The position numbers were made by a program, and so were the translations under genes. Below, in pieces: positions 1 to 7,713 of a stretch of DNA of 28,467 bases (the first letter of the stretch is position 1; each line of letters starts with the position of its first letter). The notes beneath the pieces are model-generated. The model was given only the letters and a program-made list of their open reading frames with translations. It had not been told where the DNA came from and ran no database searches. Origin of the DNA: JBFMFB01 sp040752115. Its GTDB lineage: Bacteria > Pseudomonadota > Gammaproteobacteria > Burkholderiales > Sulfuricellaceae. The stretch lies in NCBI GenBank assembly GCA_040752115.1, contig JBFMFB010000028.1, forward strand, positions 1 through 28,467, given 5' to 3'.

Positions 1-49
1 CGCAAGGGCGAGTTGCGCAGCCGCCCGGCCCGGCGAGCAACGCAGGGAA

Positions 50-67
50 GTCGCCCTTTAGGGCGAC
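50..67. repeat. Short perfect hairpin
   Basis: Perfect inverted repeat with 7-bp arms GTCGCCC and GGGCGAC around a TTTA loop. It lies beyond the 3' end of the fumarase gene, next to a second hairpin at 95-128. The cluster could act in transcript termination or 3'-end stabilisation of the fumarase mRNA, but no run of T follows on the minus strand, so the role is inferred. Confidence 0.5.
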
Positions 68-94
68 CGGCGAACCGGGGTGTCCTTCTTTTGG

Positions 95-128
95 GTTACC
101 TTTTCTTGGACAAGCAAGAAAAGGTAAC
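95..128. repeat. 14-bp-arm inverted repeat downstream of fumarase
   Basis: Perfect inverted repeat: arms GTTACCTTTTCTTG (95-108) and CAAGAAAAGGTAAC (115-128) with a 6-nt loop GACAAG. From memory, very similar hairpins with a GTTAC-TTTTCTT arm recur in intergenic DNA of many betaproteobacteria, so this is probably a copy of a dispersed intergenic repeat. It is followed by a CCCCGCCGGGG palindrome (131-141) and GCGCGC-A-GCGCGC (165-177). On the minus strand it lies 3' of the fumarase gene and may serve as a terminator-like structure. The first 201 bases hold no gene I can support. Confidence 0.6.
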
Positions 129-201
129 TGCCCCGCCGGGGCATTGCCGGCACCAAGACAATCCGCGCGCAGCGCGCCACAGGACAGTAACTCAGCAATC
201 A

Positions 202-1731
202 TCAGTTGGGCGCCGCGACCACCGGGATCTTGCCTATTCTCCCCCGCCACTGCGCGGGGCCGATGGCGTGGATGGAATGGCCGTCGGCGTCCACCGCCAC
301 GGTGACCGGCATGTCCTTCACTTCGAACTCGTAGATCGCTTCCATGCCCAGATCGCCAAAAGCGACGACCCGCGCCGCCTTGATTGCCCTGGCGACGAGA
401 TAGGCTGCGCCACCCACTGCGATCAGGTACACCGCACGGTGCCGCCTGATCGATTCGATCGCATCCGGCCCGCGCTCGGCCTTACCGATCATGCCCAGCA
501 GGCCGGTTTTTCCCAGCATCAGCTCGGTGAATTTGTCCATGCGCGTGGCGGTGGTGGGGCCGGCAGGGCCGACCACTTCGTCGCGCACGGGGTCTACCGG
601 CCCGACGTAGTAGATGAAGCGATCGGTGAAATCCACGCCGGGCGGCAGGCTCTCGCCTCTAGCGAACAGATCGGCAATGCGCTTGTGCGCCGCATCACGG
701 CCGGTGAGCAGCTTGCCGGAAAGCAGCAGCGTTTCGCCCGGCTTCCAGGTGGCGATTTCCTCGCGGCTGACGGTATCGAGGTTGACGCGGCGTGCTTCGG
801 CACTCGGCGCCCAGGCAACCTTGGGCCAATCCCCCAGGTTGGGCGCGGGCAGCCGCGCCGGCCCGCTACCGTCGAGGGTGAAATGTGCGTGGCGGGTGGC
901 GGCGCAGTTGGGAATCATCGCCACCGGCAGCGAAGCGGCATGCGTGGGATAATCGCGGATCTTGACGTCCAGCACGGTGGACAAGCCGCCCAGGCCCTGG
1001 GCACCGATGCCGAGCGCGTTCACTTTTTCGTAGAGTTCGAGGCGCAGTTCCTCCAGCCGGGTTTGGGGGCCGCGGGCGCGCAGCGCGTGAATGTCGACCG
1101 GCTCCATCAGCGCCTCCTTGGCCATCAGCACAGCCTTTTCCGGCGTGCCGCCGATGCCGATCCCGAGTATCCCCGGCGGGCACCACCCCGCGCCCATGGC
1201 CGGCACGGTTTTCAGCACCCAGTCCACGATGCTGTCGGAAGGGTTGAGCATGGCGAGCTTGGCCTTGTTCTCCGAGCCTCCCCCCTTGGCGGCAAGGATC
1301 ACTTCCAGCTTGTCGCCGGGGACGATCTCGGTATGGATCACCGCCGGCGTGTTGTCGCGGGTGTTCCGGCGGGCCCCGGCCGGGTCGGCCACCACCGAAG
1401 CGCGCAGCGGGTTATCGGGGTTGGTGTAGGCGCGCCGTACGCCCTCGTTGACCATGTCGGAAACACTCATCGCCGCGTCCCAGCGCACGTCCATGCCCAC
1501 CTTGAGAAACGCCACCACGATGCCGGTATCCTGGCAGATCGGCCGCCTGCCCTCCGCGCACAAGCGGGAATTGTAGAGAATCTGGGCGATGGCATCCTTC
1601 GCCGCGGGCGATTCCTCGCGCTCGTAGGCCTCGGCCAGCGCCTTGAGGTAATCCAGCGGATGGTAGCAGGAGATGTACTGCAGCGCGTCGGCGACGCTGT
1701 CGATGAAGTCTTGCTGGTGGATGGTCGTCAC
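202..1731 (-). CDS. fum: Class I (iron-sulfur) fumarate hydratase
   Basis: Interconverts fumarate and malate in the TCA cycle in the cytoplasm, using an oxygen-sensitive [4Fe-4S] cluster. The 509-residue product has the usual length of single-chain class I fumarases. Three cysteines fit the cluster ligands by context and spacing: C66 (RPICQDTGI), C184 (GWCPPG) and C276 (IPNCAATRHAHF). The start is a GTG (1729-1731) preceded by AGGTAG about six bases upstream. It lies 12 bp downstream of the small coiled-coil gene at 1744-2112 and is probably co-transcribed with it. No class II fumarase (fumC) is present in the window. Whether it corresponds to fumA or fumB of enterics cannot be told. Confidence 0.95.
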   Translation of the reverse strand: MTTIHQQDFIDSVADALQYISCYHPLDYLKALAEAYEREESPAAKDAIAQILYNSRLCAEGRRPICQDTGIVVAFLKVGMDVRWDAAMSVSDMVNEGVRRAYTNPDNPLRASVVADPAGARRNTRDNTPAVIHTEIVPGDKLEVILAAKGGGSENKAKLAMLNPSDSIVDWVLKTVPAMGAGWCPPGILGIGIGGTPEKAVLMAKEALMEPVDIHALRARGPQTRLEELRLELYEKVNALGIGAQGLGGLSTVLDVKIRDYPTHAASLPVAMIPNCAATRHAHFTLDGSGPARLPAPNLGDWPKVAWAPSAEARRVNLDTVSREEIATWKPGETLLLSGKLLTGRDAAHKRIADLFARGESLPPGVDFTDRFIYYVGPVDPVRDEVVGPAGPTTATRMDKFTELMLGKTGLLGMIGKAERGPDAIESIRRHRAVYLIAVGGAAYLVARAIKAARVVAFGDLGMEAIYEFEVKDMPVTVAVDADGHSIHAIGPAQWRGRIGKIPVVAAPN

Positions 1732-1743
1732 ATTGCTACCTGT

Positions 1744-2112
1744 TCATTCCTTGCCGTATTTCTGCCGCAGCCGCTTGAGTTCCTCGGCGTACCGGTTCTG
1801 GTAAGCAGCCGAACGGTGATGGGGATGGACCGATTCGTGGCAGCCGGTATCCGGGCAGGCGTCAATTTCCCTGACCATCGATTCCACCAGCGCTTTCAGG
1901 GCATAACAGGCGGCCTCGCGCTGAATAACGATATCCACCAGCTGCTCGACGGTTTCGTCGAGCTCGCGGATATGCAGCCGATGCTCCTGCTCCAGCGCCC
2001 GAAGATGCCCGATCTCCTCCCTCAGTTCCTGGCAGATCCGCCGGTAATCCTCGACGGACTCCGCCACGCCGTAAGCATCGCCGATCTCCATGCTGCTCAC
2101 ATCCTTGGACAT
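1744..2112 (-). CDS. Small hypothetical coiled-coil protein
   Basis: 122 residues, not recognised as a named family. The middle part (about residues 15-75) is rich in Glu, Leu, Arg and Gln with heptad-like spacing and probably forms a coiled coil. The C-terminal part has a Cys/His-containing stretch (CPDTGCHESVHPHH, about residues 90-103) that could bind a metal, followed by a basic tail. There is no signal peptide or membrane segment, so a cytoplasmic location is expected. The start ATG has AAGG about six bases upstream. It precedes fumarase by 12 bp in the same direction and is divergent from the exported protein gene at 2269. Function unknown. Confidence 0.75.
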   Translation of the reverse strand: MSKDVSSMEIGDAYGVAESVEDYRRICQELREEIGHLRALEQEHRLHIRELDETVEQLVDIVIQREAACYALKALVESMVREIDACPDTGCHESVHPHHRSAAYQNRYAEELKRLRQKYGKE

Positions 2113-2160
2113 ACGCGCCTTTCGCAGCCCTTGGCCGGACTGGCCGACCCGGACCGCCGG

Positions 2161-2189
2161 TTGTCGTGATGCGGGGATGGCTGTATATT
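2161..2189 (+). promoter_or_regulatory. Putative sigma-70 promoter for the gene at 2269
   Basis: TTGTCG (2161-2166) and TATATT (2184-2189) are separated by exactly 17 bases, with CTG just before the -10. It points at the exported surface-adhesin-E-like gene, giving a 5' leader of about 70 bases. It sits in the divergent gap between the genes at 2112 and 2269. Recognised by eye only. Confidence 0.5.
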
Positions 2190-2268
2190 ACCACCAAATT
2201 TTGCGACGGTTTGTCGCCACGGCATGCTGATCGCGCCCGGCAGCGCCCCCTGCGGAACATCAAAAACC

Positions 2269-2919
2269 ATGACCGGCAAATTTCCCGTTTTCATCCTGTG
2301 CCTGGCGGCGCTCGCACCCCTGTCCGCAAGCGCGGCCGCGTGGCAGGCCATGCCCGGGGGCCGCGGTGTGAGCATCGAGGTCGACAAATCCAGCATGGAT
2401 CGCAGCGGGAAGACAGTGAAGGCCTGGAGCAAGGCTTCCTATGCCGATGTCCAGCAAGCCAGCGCCGGCGATTTCTTTTTCTCCTCATACAAGTCGCTGG
2501 CCCAGTACGACTGCGCCGCCCGCACCGCCAAACCGCTGTTCAAGGCCTATTACGCGGAGGATGGTTCGGAAGTGACCAGCGTGCGCTATACCGAGTTCGA
2601 CCGGCCGGCGCAGGTCGTCCCGGATACGGCGGAGGAGCAGGTGCTGGAATTCGCCTGCAGCTACAAGCCGGAGGCCGCGAAGCCGGCCAGCAAGAAGAAA
2701 TCCGCCAGGAAGCGCAAAGCCAAAGAAGATAAAGCCGAAGCGGAAAAGAGCGGGGCGAGCCCGGTTTCGCAACAGCAACCGGCCGCCGCAAAGCAGCCTC
2801 AGCCCGCCGAACCAGCCAAGGGAAGCGCAGTCACGCCATCTGCCCCGGTCAAATCCGCCATTCCTGCCAAGCCGGCCGCACCCGCCAAATCCGCTGCTGC
2901 AACCACGCCCGCCAAATAG
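2269..2919 (+). CDS. Exported surface-adhesin-E-like protein with Lys/Ala/Pro-rich tail
   Basis: 216 residues from the preferred ATG at 2269. Starting there places a classic signal peptide at the N-terminus (MTGKFPVFILCLAALAP, cleavage near SASA-AAW); an in-frame ATG at 2224 would only bury it. Residues about 25-130 resemble the surface-adhesin protein E family: a small beta-rich domain with K-AWSK, a YKSLAQYDC segment and a later FACSYK cysteine, suggesting one disulfide. After about residue 135 the chain becomes a low-complexity tail: first Lys/Arg-rich, then repeated PAKPAAPAKSA-type units. Such tails often span peptidoglycan or the periplasm. The gene converges on gluQ with only 4 bp between the stops. 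The family call is from memory of the pattern and is moderate. Confidence 0.75.
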   Translation: MTGKFPVFILCLAALAPLSASAAAWQAMPGGRGVSIEVDKSSMDRSGKTVKAWSKASYADVQQASAGDFFFSSYKSLAQYDCAARTAKPLFKAYYAEDGSEVTSVRYTEFDRPAQVVPDTAEEQVLEFACSYKPEAAKPASKKKSARKRKAKEDKAEAEKSGASPVSQQQPAAAKQPQPAEPAKGSAVTPSAPVKSAIPAKPAAPAKSAAATTPAK

Positions 2920-2923
2920 GCTC

Positions 2924-3853
2924 TTATTCCGGCATCGCCTTCCGGCGCGGGATTTTTTCCGTCCGCCAGTTCGCCACCGCCCAGCGCCAGAACGAATCCG
3001 GGTCGGCCTCCGTCAATTCGGCAGGCGGCTGTTGCCCCAGGAATGCCAGCACGCGCGCAAGCAGCGGCACCGGATTCGCGCCTCCGACTGCCGGGGCGAG
3101 CGTCTGCTTGCTGAGCTTTTCGCCCTCCTCGTTCACGACCACCGGCAGATGAAGGTAGGAAGGCGTCGGCAAGCCCAGCAGCCGCTGCAGGTAGATCTGG
3201 CGCGGCGTGGAATCGAGCAGGTCGGCGCCGCGCACCACCTCGGTCACACCCTGCTGCGCATCGTCCACCACCACCGCCAGCTGATAGGCAAACAGGCCAT
3301 CGGCACGGCGCAGCACGAAATCTCCGACCTCGGCTTCGAGATTCTGCCGGATTTGCCCCTGAAGCAAATCCCGGAATTCGACCTGGCCGCCCTCCGTCCT
3401 CACGCGCAGAGAATGGGGACGTTCGGCTTTCGCCCCGGTGCGGCAGGTGCCCGGATAAATCAATCCACCCGGCCCGGCGATGCTGGAATCGGCGATCTCC
3501 CGGCGGGAGCAGCTGCAGGGATAGACCATGCCCAACCTGTCCAGCTCCGCCAGCGCGGCGCGATAAGCCTCGATGCGCCGGCTTTGGTGCACCACCGGCC
3601 CGTCCCAATGCATGCCGCAAGCCTCCAGGGTGCGCAGGATACCGTCGGCCGCGCCCGGCACCACGCGCGGCGCATCCAGGTCCTCGATTCTCACCAGCCA
3701 TTCCCCGCCATGTGATTTCGCTTCAAGATAGCTGCCGACGGCGGCGACCAGCGATCCGAAATGCAGCGGCCCGGTGGGCGAAGGCGCGAAGCGGCCGCGG
3801 GTTCGGGGAGCGAGCCCCGCTTCGGCCGGGGAATTGAAAAATTCGTCGTGCAT
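2924..3853 (-). CDS. gluQ: Glutamyl-Q tRNA(Asp) synthetase
   Basis: Paralogue of the catalytic half of glutamyl-tRNA synthetase. It activates glutamate and attaches it to the queuosine base of tRNA-Asp in the cytoplasm. The 309 residues contain the class I signature near the N-terminus (GRFAPSPTGPLHFGSL, residues 20-35, with PLHFG in place of HIGH), IEDLDAPR, a zinc-site pattern (CSCSRRE and later YPGTC) and KLSKQ as the KMSKS-like loop. As usual for GluQ, the anticodon-binding domain of true GluRS is absent. The start ATG (3851-3853) has no strong ribosome binding site. An alternative annotation as gltX is excluded by length. Confidence 0.93.
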   Translation of the reverse strand: MHDEFFNSPAEAGLAPRTRGRFAPSPTGPLHFGSLVAAVGSYLEAKSHGGEWLVRIEDLDAPRVVPGAADGILRTLEACGMHWDGPVVHQSRRIEAYRAALAELDRLGMVYPCSCSRREIADSSIAGPGGLIYPGTCRTGAKAERPHSLRVRTEGGQVEFRDLLQGQIRQNLEAEVGDFVLRRADGLFAYQLAVVVDDAQQGVTEVVRGADLLDSTPRQIYLQRLLGLPTPSYLHLPVVVNEEGEKLSKQTLAPAVGGANPVPLLARVLAFLGQQPPAELTEADPDSFWRWAVANWRTEKIPRRKAMPE

Positions 3854-3906
3854 GGAAACGCGATGTTAGCCTGCCTGTCGAAAAAATATCAGGCCCCAAT
3901 CAACCT

Positions 3907-4070
3907 GAAAAACTTAACCACGAATGACACGAATTTTCACGAATGGGCACGAATCGTCCGGCTACCGTTCCGGCCGATCCAATGGGCGATCCGAGAAACT
4001 GTGGCTGATTCATTTATATTCGTGAACATTCGTGCCTCATCCGTGCAAATTCGTGGTCAATCGCTTTTTC
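3907..4070. repeat. CACGAAT inverted-repeat element, copy 1
   Basis: Imperfect long inverted repeat. The left arm begins GAAAAACTTAACCACGAAT and continues with further CACGAAT units (to about 3954). The right arm (about 4018-4070) contains ATTCGTG units and ends ATTCGTGGTCAATCGCTTTTTC. The centre is unrelated single-copy DNA. Related elements occur at 10101, 18251 and 18765, and one with a different core at 4841. It lies between the divergent starts of gluQ and the pirin gene, ending about 22 bases before the pirin ATG. No protein is encoded, so it would need to be non-autonomous if mobile. Confidence 0.8.
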
Positions 4071-4092
4071 CACGATCAACCAGGAGCGCGCC

Positions 4093-4791
4093 ATGATTAC
4101 CCTGCGCAAGGCCGCCGAGCGCGGCCGCACCCGGCTCGACTGGCTGGATTCCCGGCACACCTTCTCCTTCGGGGAGTATTACGACCCGCGGCACATGGGC
4201 TTCGCCAGCCTGCGCGTCATCAACGATGACCGTGTTGTGCCCGGCGCGGGCTTCCCCACCCATCCGCACCGCAATATGGAAATCGTCACCTATGTGCTGG
4301 AGGGCGCGCTGGAGCACAAGGACAGCATGGGCAACGGCTCGGTCATCCGCCGCGGCGAGGTGCAGCGCATGAGCGCCGGCAGCGGCGTCACCCACAGCGA
4401 GTTCAACGCCTCCCAAACCGAGCCGGCACATTTTCTGCAAGTGTGGATCGAGCCCGACCGCATCGGCATCGCCCCCGGCTACGAACAGAAAACCTTCCCC
4501 GACGCCGAAAAAAGGGGAAGGCTGCGGCTCATCGTCTCGCCTGACGGGCGCGACGGCTCGCTCACTGTTCACCAGGATGCTTTTCTTTACGCGACCGTGC
4601 CTGACGGGGGCGATGCGCTCGAATACCGTCCCGCGCCGGGGCGCAAGCTGTATCTCCACGTCGCCCGCGGCGAAGCCCGCGTGAACGGGGAATCCCTGGA
4701 AGCCGGAGACGGCGCGGAAATCGTGGAAGAACGTCTGCTCCGGCTCGGCTCGGACAGCGAGGGAGAAATCCTGCTGTTCGACCTGGCGTGA
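4093..4791 (+). CDS. Pirin family protein (YhhW-like bicupin)
   Basis: 232-residue bicupin of the pirin family; some members (E. coli YhhW, human pirin) have quercetin 2,3-dioxygenase activity, but the physiological substrate is usually unknown. The N-terminal cupin carries all four expected metal ligands: H57 and H59 in THPHRNME, H101 and E103 in GVTHSEFN. The C-terminal cupin (about residues 130-232) lacks an obvious metal site, as in YhhW-type proteins. No signal peptide, so cytoplasmic. The start ATG has AGGAG seven bases upstream, outside the repeat element that ends just before it. The next gene downstream is an exported YceI protein behind another repeat element. Confidence 0.9.
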   Translation: MITLRKAAERGRTRLDWLDSRHTFSFGEYYDPRHMGFASLRVINDDRVVPGAGFPTHPHRNMEIVTYVLEGALEHKDSMGNGSVIRRGEVQRMSAGSGVTHSEFNASQTEPAHFLQVWIEPDRIGIAPGYEQKTFPDAEKRGRLRLIVSPDGRDGSLTVHQDAFLYATVPDGGDALEYRPAPGRKLYLHVARGEARVNGESLEAGDGAEIVEERLLRLGSDSEGEILLFDLA

Positions 4792-4840
4792 GCCTTGTCT
4801 TTTCCTCAACCCAAAGGAGATGAAGCGATGCCAAAACGGC

Positions 4841-4992
4841 TTTTCACTAACCGCGGAGACGCGGAGGCGCCGAGAAACCAATACACTGAAGCTCATCCTG
4901 CCTTCACCAATCGGGTGACAAGAGGGATGTTGCCAATCCCTTGTTTTTCCTCTGCGCCTCTGCGCCTCCGCGGTTGGACAGCTTTTTCTAGG
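4841..4992. repeat. Inverted-repeat element with GCGGAG core, copy of a sister family
   Basis: Left arm (about 4848-4875) starts CTAACCGCGGAGACGCGGAG and continues GCGCCGAGAAA. The right arm (about 4943-4977) is its imperfect complement, ending CTCCGCGGTTGG, followed by ACAGCTTTTTCTAGG. The outer ends (GCTTTT-type, then TAGGATGA at the right) match those of the CACGAAT elements although the core is different. The centre has a small hairpin TCACC-AATC-GGGTGA. The ATG touching its right edge (4993) is the start of the exported YceI gene. The gap 4792-4992 contains nothing else except an orphan ribosome-binding site and ATG at 4813-4830. Confidence 0.8.
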
Positions 4993-5616
4993 ATGAAAGC
5001 AACCGCCCAGCTTGTCCTTTTCATGCTTTTGGCATGGCAGCTGCCGGTGCAGGCGGCGACCGAAACCTATGCCATCGCCGATGACCACAGCTTCGCCAAC
5101 TGGCAGATCCGCCATGTGGCCGCCAAAGTGTCCGGCACGTTCACCGGCATCACCGGCACCGTCGCGCTCGACCGCACCAATCCTGCCGCCACCCGGGCGG
5201 AGGCCAGAATCGCCATGCTCAGCATGACCAGCGGGCACCGCGAGCGCGATCTCCATACGCTTTCCGCCGAATACCTGGACGCGCTCAAATTCAAGGAAAT
5301 GACCTTCGTCAGCACCGGCGCCAAAGCCACCGGACCCAATGCCGGCGTCCTGCAGGGCAAATTCACGCTGCACGGCGTCACCCGCGATATCGAGCTGCCG
5401 TTCAAGCTGCTCGGCTTCGGCCCCGACCCATGGGGCGGCAGCCGCATGGGGGTGGAGGCGCATACCCGGATCCGCCTCTCCGATTACGGCTACGGCTTCG
5501 GTTCGCTTGCCCCGGAAAAAAGCCCGCTCGGCGACGAAGTGGAGATCACCCTGCTGATCGAGGGCATAAGACTCGGGCCGGACGGCAAGCCGCTAATGGC
5601 CAAGCCGGCGAAATAG
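4993..5616 (+). CDS. Exported YceI family protein
   Basis: 207 residues starting at the ATG in TAGGATGAAAG. The frame is open further upstream, but that extension is translated repeat element; starting at 4993 puts a clean signal peptide first (MKATAQLVLFMLLAW, cleavage near VQA-ATETY). The mature part is a YceI domain, a lipocalin-like beta-barrel that binds isoprenoid or other lipids in the periplasm: FANWQIRHVAAKVSGTF near its start, LKFKEMTF, LHGVTRDIELPF and a C-terminal GDEVEITLLIEG strand. A second YceI paralogue without a signal peptide lies at 12549-13100. It converges on tcdA with 2 bp between the stops. Ligand unknown. Confidence 0.88.
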   Translation: MKATAQLVLFMLLAWQLPVQAATETYAIADDHSFANWQIRHVAAKVSGTFTGITGTVALDRTNPAATRAEARIAMLSMTSGHRERDLHTLSAEYLDALKFKEMTFVSTGAKATGPNAGVLQGKFTLHGVTRDIELPFKLLGFGPDPWGGSRMGVEAHTRIRLSDYGYGFGSLAPEKSPLGDEVEITLLIEGIRLGPDGKPLMAKPAK

Positions 5617-5618
5617 CC

Positions 5619-6404
5619 CTACTTCCCCGCCAGCCGCTGCAGCACCCGCGATGCCGCGGCCAGGCCGAAGGCGGCGGTGACGCACATGGATGAGCCGAAA
5701 CCCGCGCAGGCGAGTCCGGTGAGGCGCATGTCCTTTTCGAAACACGCCGCACCTTCTTCACCTGTCGGATAGATCAGCGGCTCGGTGGAAAACACGCAGT
5801 CCACGCCGAATTTCCTTTTCGGGTCGCGCGGGAAGCTGTACTGGCGGCGCAGCAGGGAGCGCACTTTGGCGGCGAGGGGGTCCTGGATGGCGCGACTCAG
5901 GTCGGCGACCTGGACCCTGGTCGGGTCGGTCTGCCCGCCGGCGCCGCCCACCGTGACCAGCCCGATCCTGCGGGGCTTGCACCAGGCGATGAGCGCAGCC
6001 TTGGCCTTCACGCCGTCGATGGCGTCGATCACATAGTCATAGCCGCGGCCCAGAATTTCATCGAGATTTTCCTCGCCGACGAAATCCTCGATCTCCGTCA
6101 CCGCGCATTCCGGATTGATCGCACGAATGCGCCCGGCCATGGCAGCGACCTTGGCCTTGCCGAATTCGTGGTCGAGGGCATGGACCTGGCGGTTGACATT
6201 GGAAACGCAGACATTGTCGAGATCCACCAGCGTAATGCGGCCGATCGCACTGCGTGCCAGCGCCTCTGCCGCCCATGAGCCGACACCGCCGATGCCGATC
6301 ACGCACACGTGCGCCCCGCGGAAGCGCGCGAAGGCCGCCTCACCGTAAAGCCGGCGAATGCCGCCGAAGCGCCGCTCGAAATCTCCTCCCGCTTCCGTGC
6401 TCAC
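5619..6404 (-). CDS. tcdA: tRNA threonylcarbamoyladenosine dehydratase
   Basis: E1-like (ThiF/MoeB/HesA fold) enzyme that uses ATP to cyclise t6A37 of tRNA to ct6A. 261 residues, typical length. Visible features are the nucleotide-binding GIGGVGSWAAEALARSAIG (about residues 36-54), ITLVDLDNVCVSNVNRQ, a central VIDAIDGVKAKAALI and the C-terminal CAGFGSSMCVTAAFGL typical of the CsdL/TcdA group; the two C-x2-C zinc motifs of MoeB and ThiF are absent. The start is GTG at 6402-6404, overlapping the stop of pilU by 4 bp (GTGA), so the two are translationally coupled. Confidence 0.92.
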   Translation of the reverse strand: MSTEAGGDFERRFGGIRRLYGEAAFARFRGAHVCVIGIGGVGSWAAEALARSAIGRITLVDLDNVCVSNVNRQVHALDHEFGKAKVAAMAGRIRAINPECAVTEIEDFVGEENLDEILGRGYDYVIDAIDGVKAKAALIAWCKPRRIGLVTVGGAGGQTDPTRVQVADLSRAIQDPLAAKVRSLLRRQYSFPRDPKRKFGVDCVFSTEPLIYPTGEEGAACFEKDMRLTGLACAGFGSSMCVTAAFGLAAASRVLQRLAGK

Positions 6405-7600
6405 TTGTTCGGGAGGCCGGTCTGGTCGAACATGTCCGGGCTGATGGTGAACCCTTCGAGGTTTTCCGACGCGCGGATGCGCTGGGTCATGTCAGTGGCA
6501 TCGATCGTCGCGGGACCGTTCGGCGGCACCGCCGATTCCTCAGCGGGAGCATTGTCTATCAGCCATTCGATGTCGGTTTGGGAATCGGCATTGTGGATCG
6601 CCTCTTCGCGGCTGATCCTGCCCGCCCGGTACAGCCGCAGCAGGGCCCGCTCGAAGGTCTGGGCGCCGTTGGAAAGGCTCTGGTCCATGGCTTCCTTGAT
6701 CTTCTCGATCTCGCCCTTCTGGATCAGTTCGGATACGTAGAAGGTGTTGATCAGCACCTCCACCGCCGCCACCCGCTTGCCGTCCACGCCCCTGACCAGG
6801 CGCTGCGACACGACCCCCCGGAGCGAAAGCGAGAGGTCGAGCAGCAAGTGCTCGCGCTCGTCCTGCGGGAAGAAATTCACGATCCGGTTCAGCGCATGAT
6901 AGGCGTTGTTGGCGTGCAAAGTGGCGACGCACAGGTGGCCGGTCTGGGTGTAGATCAGCGCCTGCCGCATGGTCTCGGTATCGCGGACTTCGCCGATCAT
7001 CAGGACATCCGGCGCCTCGCGCAAGGCGTTGACCAGGGCGACGGCATAGGACTCGGTGTCGATCCCGATCTCGCGCTGGTTGACCAGGGACTTCTGATGC
7101 TTGTGGACGAACTCGATGGGATCCTCGATCGTGAGAATGTGCCCGGTCTTGCGGGCGTTGCGGTAATCGATCAGCGATGCCAGGGTAGTGGACTTGCCCG
7201 AGCCGGTCGCGCCCACCACCAGCACCAGCCCGCGTTTCTCCAGCGCCAGCGCCTTGAGGGCGGTGGGCAGGCCGAGCGCTTCCAGCTGGGGCACCTTATC
7301 GCTGATGAAGCGCGCCACCATCGCCACGCTGCCGCGCTGGCGGAAGACATTGATACGGAACCGGCCGGCCTGGGGCACGGAAAGGCCGAAATTCATTTCC
7401 ATGTCGGCCTCGAAGGCGCGGATCTGCTCCTCGGTCATGAGCGAGTAGGCCGCTTTCTTCACCACGGCGGCATCCAGCACCTGGCTGTTGACCGGGCGCA
7501 GCTCCCCGTCGAGCTTGACGTAGACTGGCGCGCCCGCCGAGAAGAACAGGTCGGAAGCCTGCTTCTCCGCCACGAACTTGAACAGGGGGGTGAGATCCAT
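6401..7600 (-). CDS. pilU: Type IV pilus retraction ATPase PilU
   Basis: Hexameric cytoplasmic ATPase of the PilT/PilU family that helps depolymerise type IV pili during twitching and DNA uptake. 399 residues from the ATG at 7598-7600; a TTG nine bases further upstream is less likely because GAGG would then be too close. Motifs: Walker A GATGSGKST, Asp box ILTIEDPIEFVH, Walker B-type DVLMIGEVRD, His box TGHLCVATLHANNAYHALNR. The HKHQKSLVNQREIG segment and the long acidic C-terminal extension favour PilU over PilT. pilT, normally the partner, is not adjacent; the upstream neighbour is a divergent ABC exporter. Confidence 0.88.
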   Translation of the reverse strand: MDLTPLFKFVAEKQASDLFFSAGAPVYVKLDGELRPVNSQVLDAAVVKKAAYSLMTEEQIRAFEADMEMNFGLSVPQAGRFRINVFRQRGSVAMVARFISDKVPQLEALGLPTALKALALEKRGLVLVVGATGSGKSTTLASLIDYRNARKTGHILTIEDPIEFVHKHQKSLVNQREIGIDTESYAVALVNALREAPDVLMIGEVRDTETMRQALIYTQTGHLCVATLHANNAYHALNRIVNFFPQDEREHLLLDLSLSLRGVVSQRLVRGVDGKRVAAVEVLINTFYVSELIQKGEIEKIKEAMDQSLSNGAQTFERALLRLYRAGRISREEAIHNADSQTDIEWLIDNAPAEESAVPPNGPATIDATDMTQRIRASENLEGFTISPDMFDQTGLPNK

Positions 7601-7640
7601 AATCGGCAAGCCTCAGGATGGTTGTTGTCGAGCCGCCCCC

Positions 7641-7683
7641 ATTATGCCAAAAAAATGGGGCGGGCGAACTCGACCTGTATAAT
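7641..7683. promoter_or_regulatory. Divergent promoter region between pilU and the Atm1-type exporter
   Basis: The 113-bp divergent gap holds a perfect plus-strand -10 box TATAAT (7678-7683) about 30 bases before the exporter ATG, and a minus-strand CATAAT (7641-7646) about 40 bases before the pilU ATG. Neither has a strong -35 hexamer at 17 bp. A CCCCATT/AATGGGG inverted repeat (7637-7643 and 7654-7660) lies between them and could be an operator or cruciform. Recognised by eye only. Confidence 0.45.
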
Positions 7684-7713
7684 GGGCCGCATCTACCCAA
7701 TGCCGTAAATCCC

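Noticed and set aside
13..2169. Very long plus-strand open frame opposite fumarase and the coiled-coil gene
   Set aside because: The minus-strand genes have clear family motifs; the long frame is an effect of GC-rich codon use on the opposite strand and has no recognisable domain.
7601..7713. N-terminal extensions of the Atm1-type exporter and pilU into their shared gap
   Set aside because: The gap contains both -10 boxes; the extensions add no family-like sequence.
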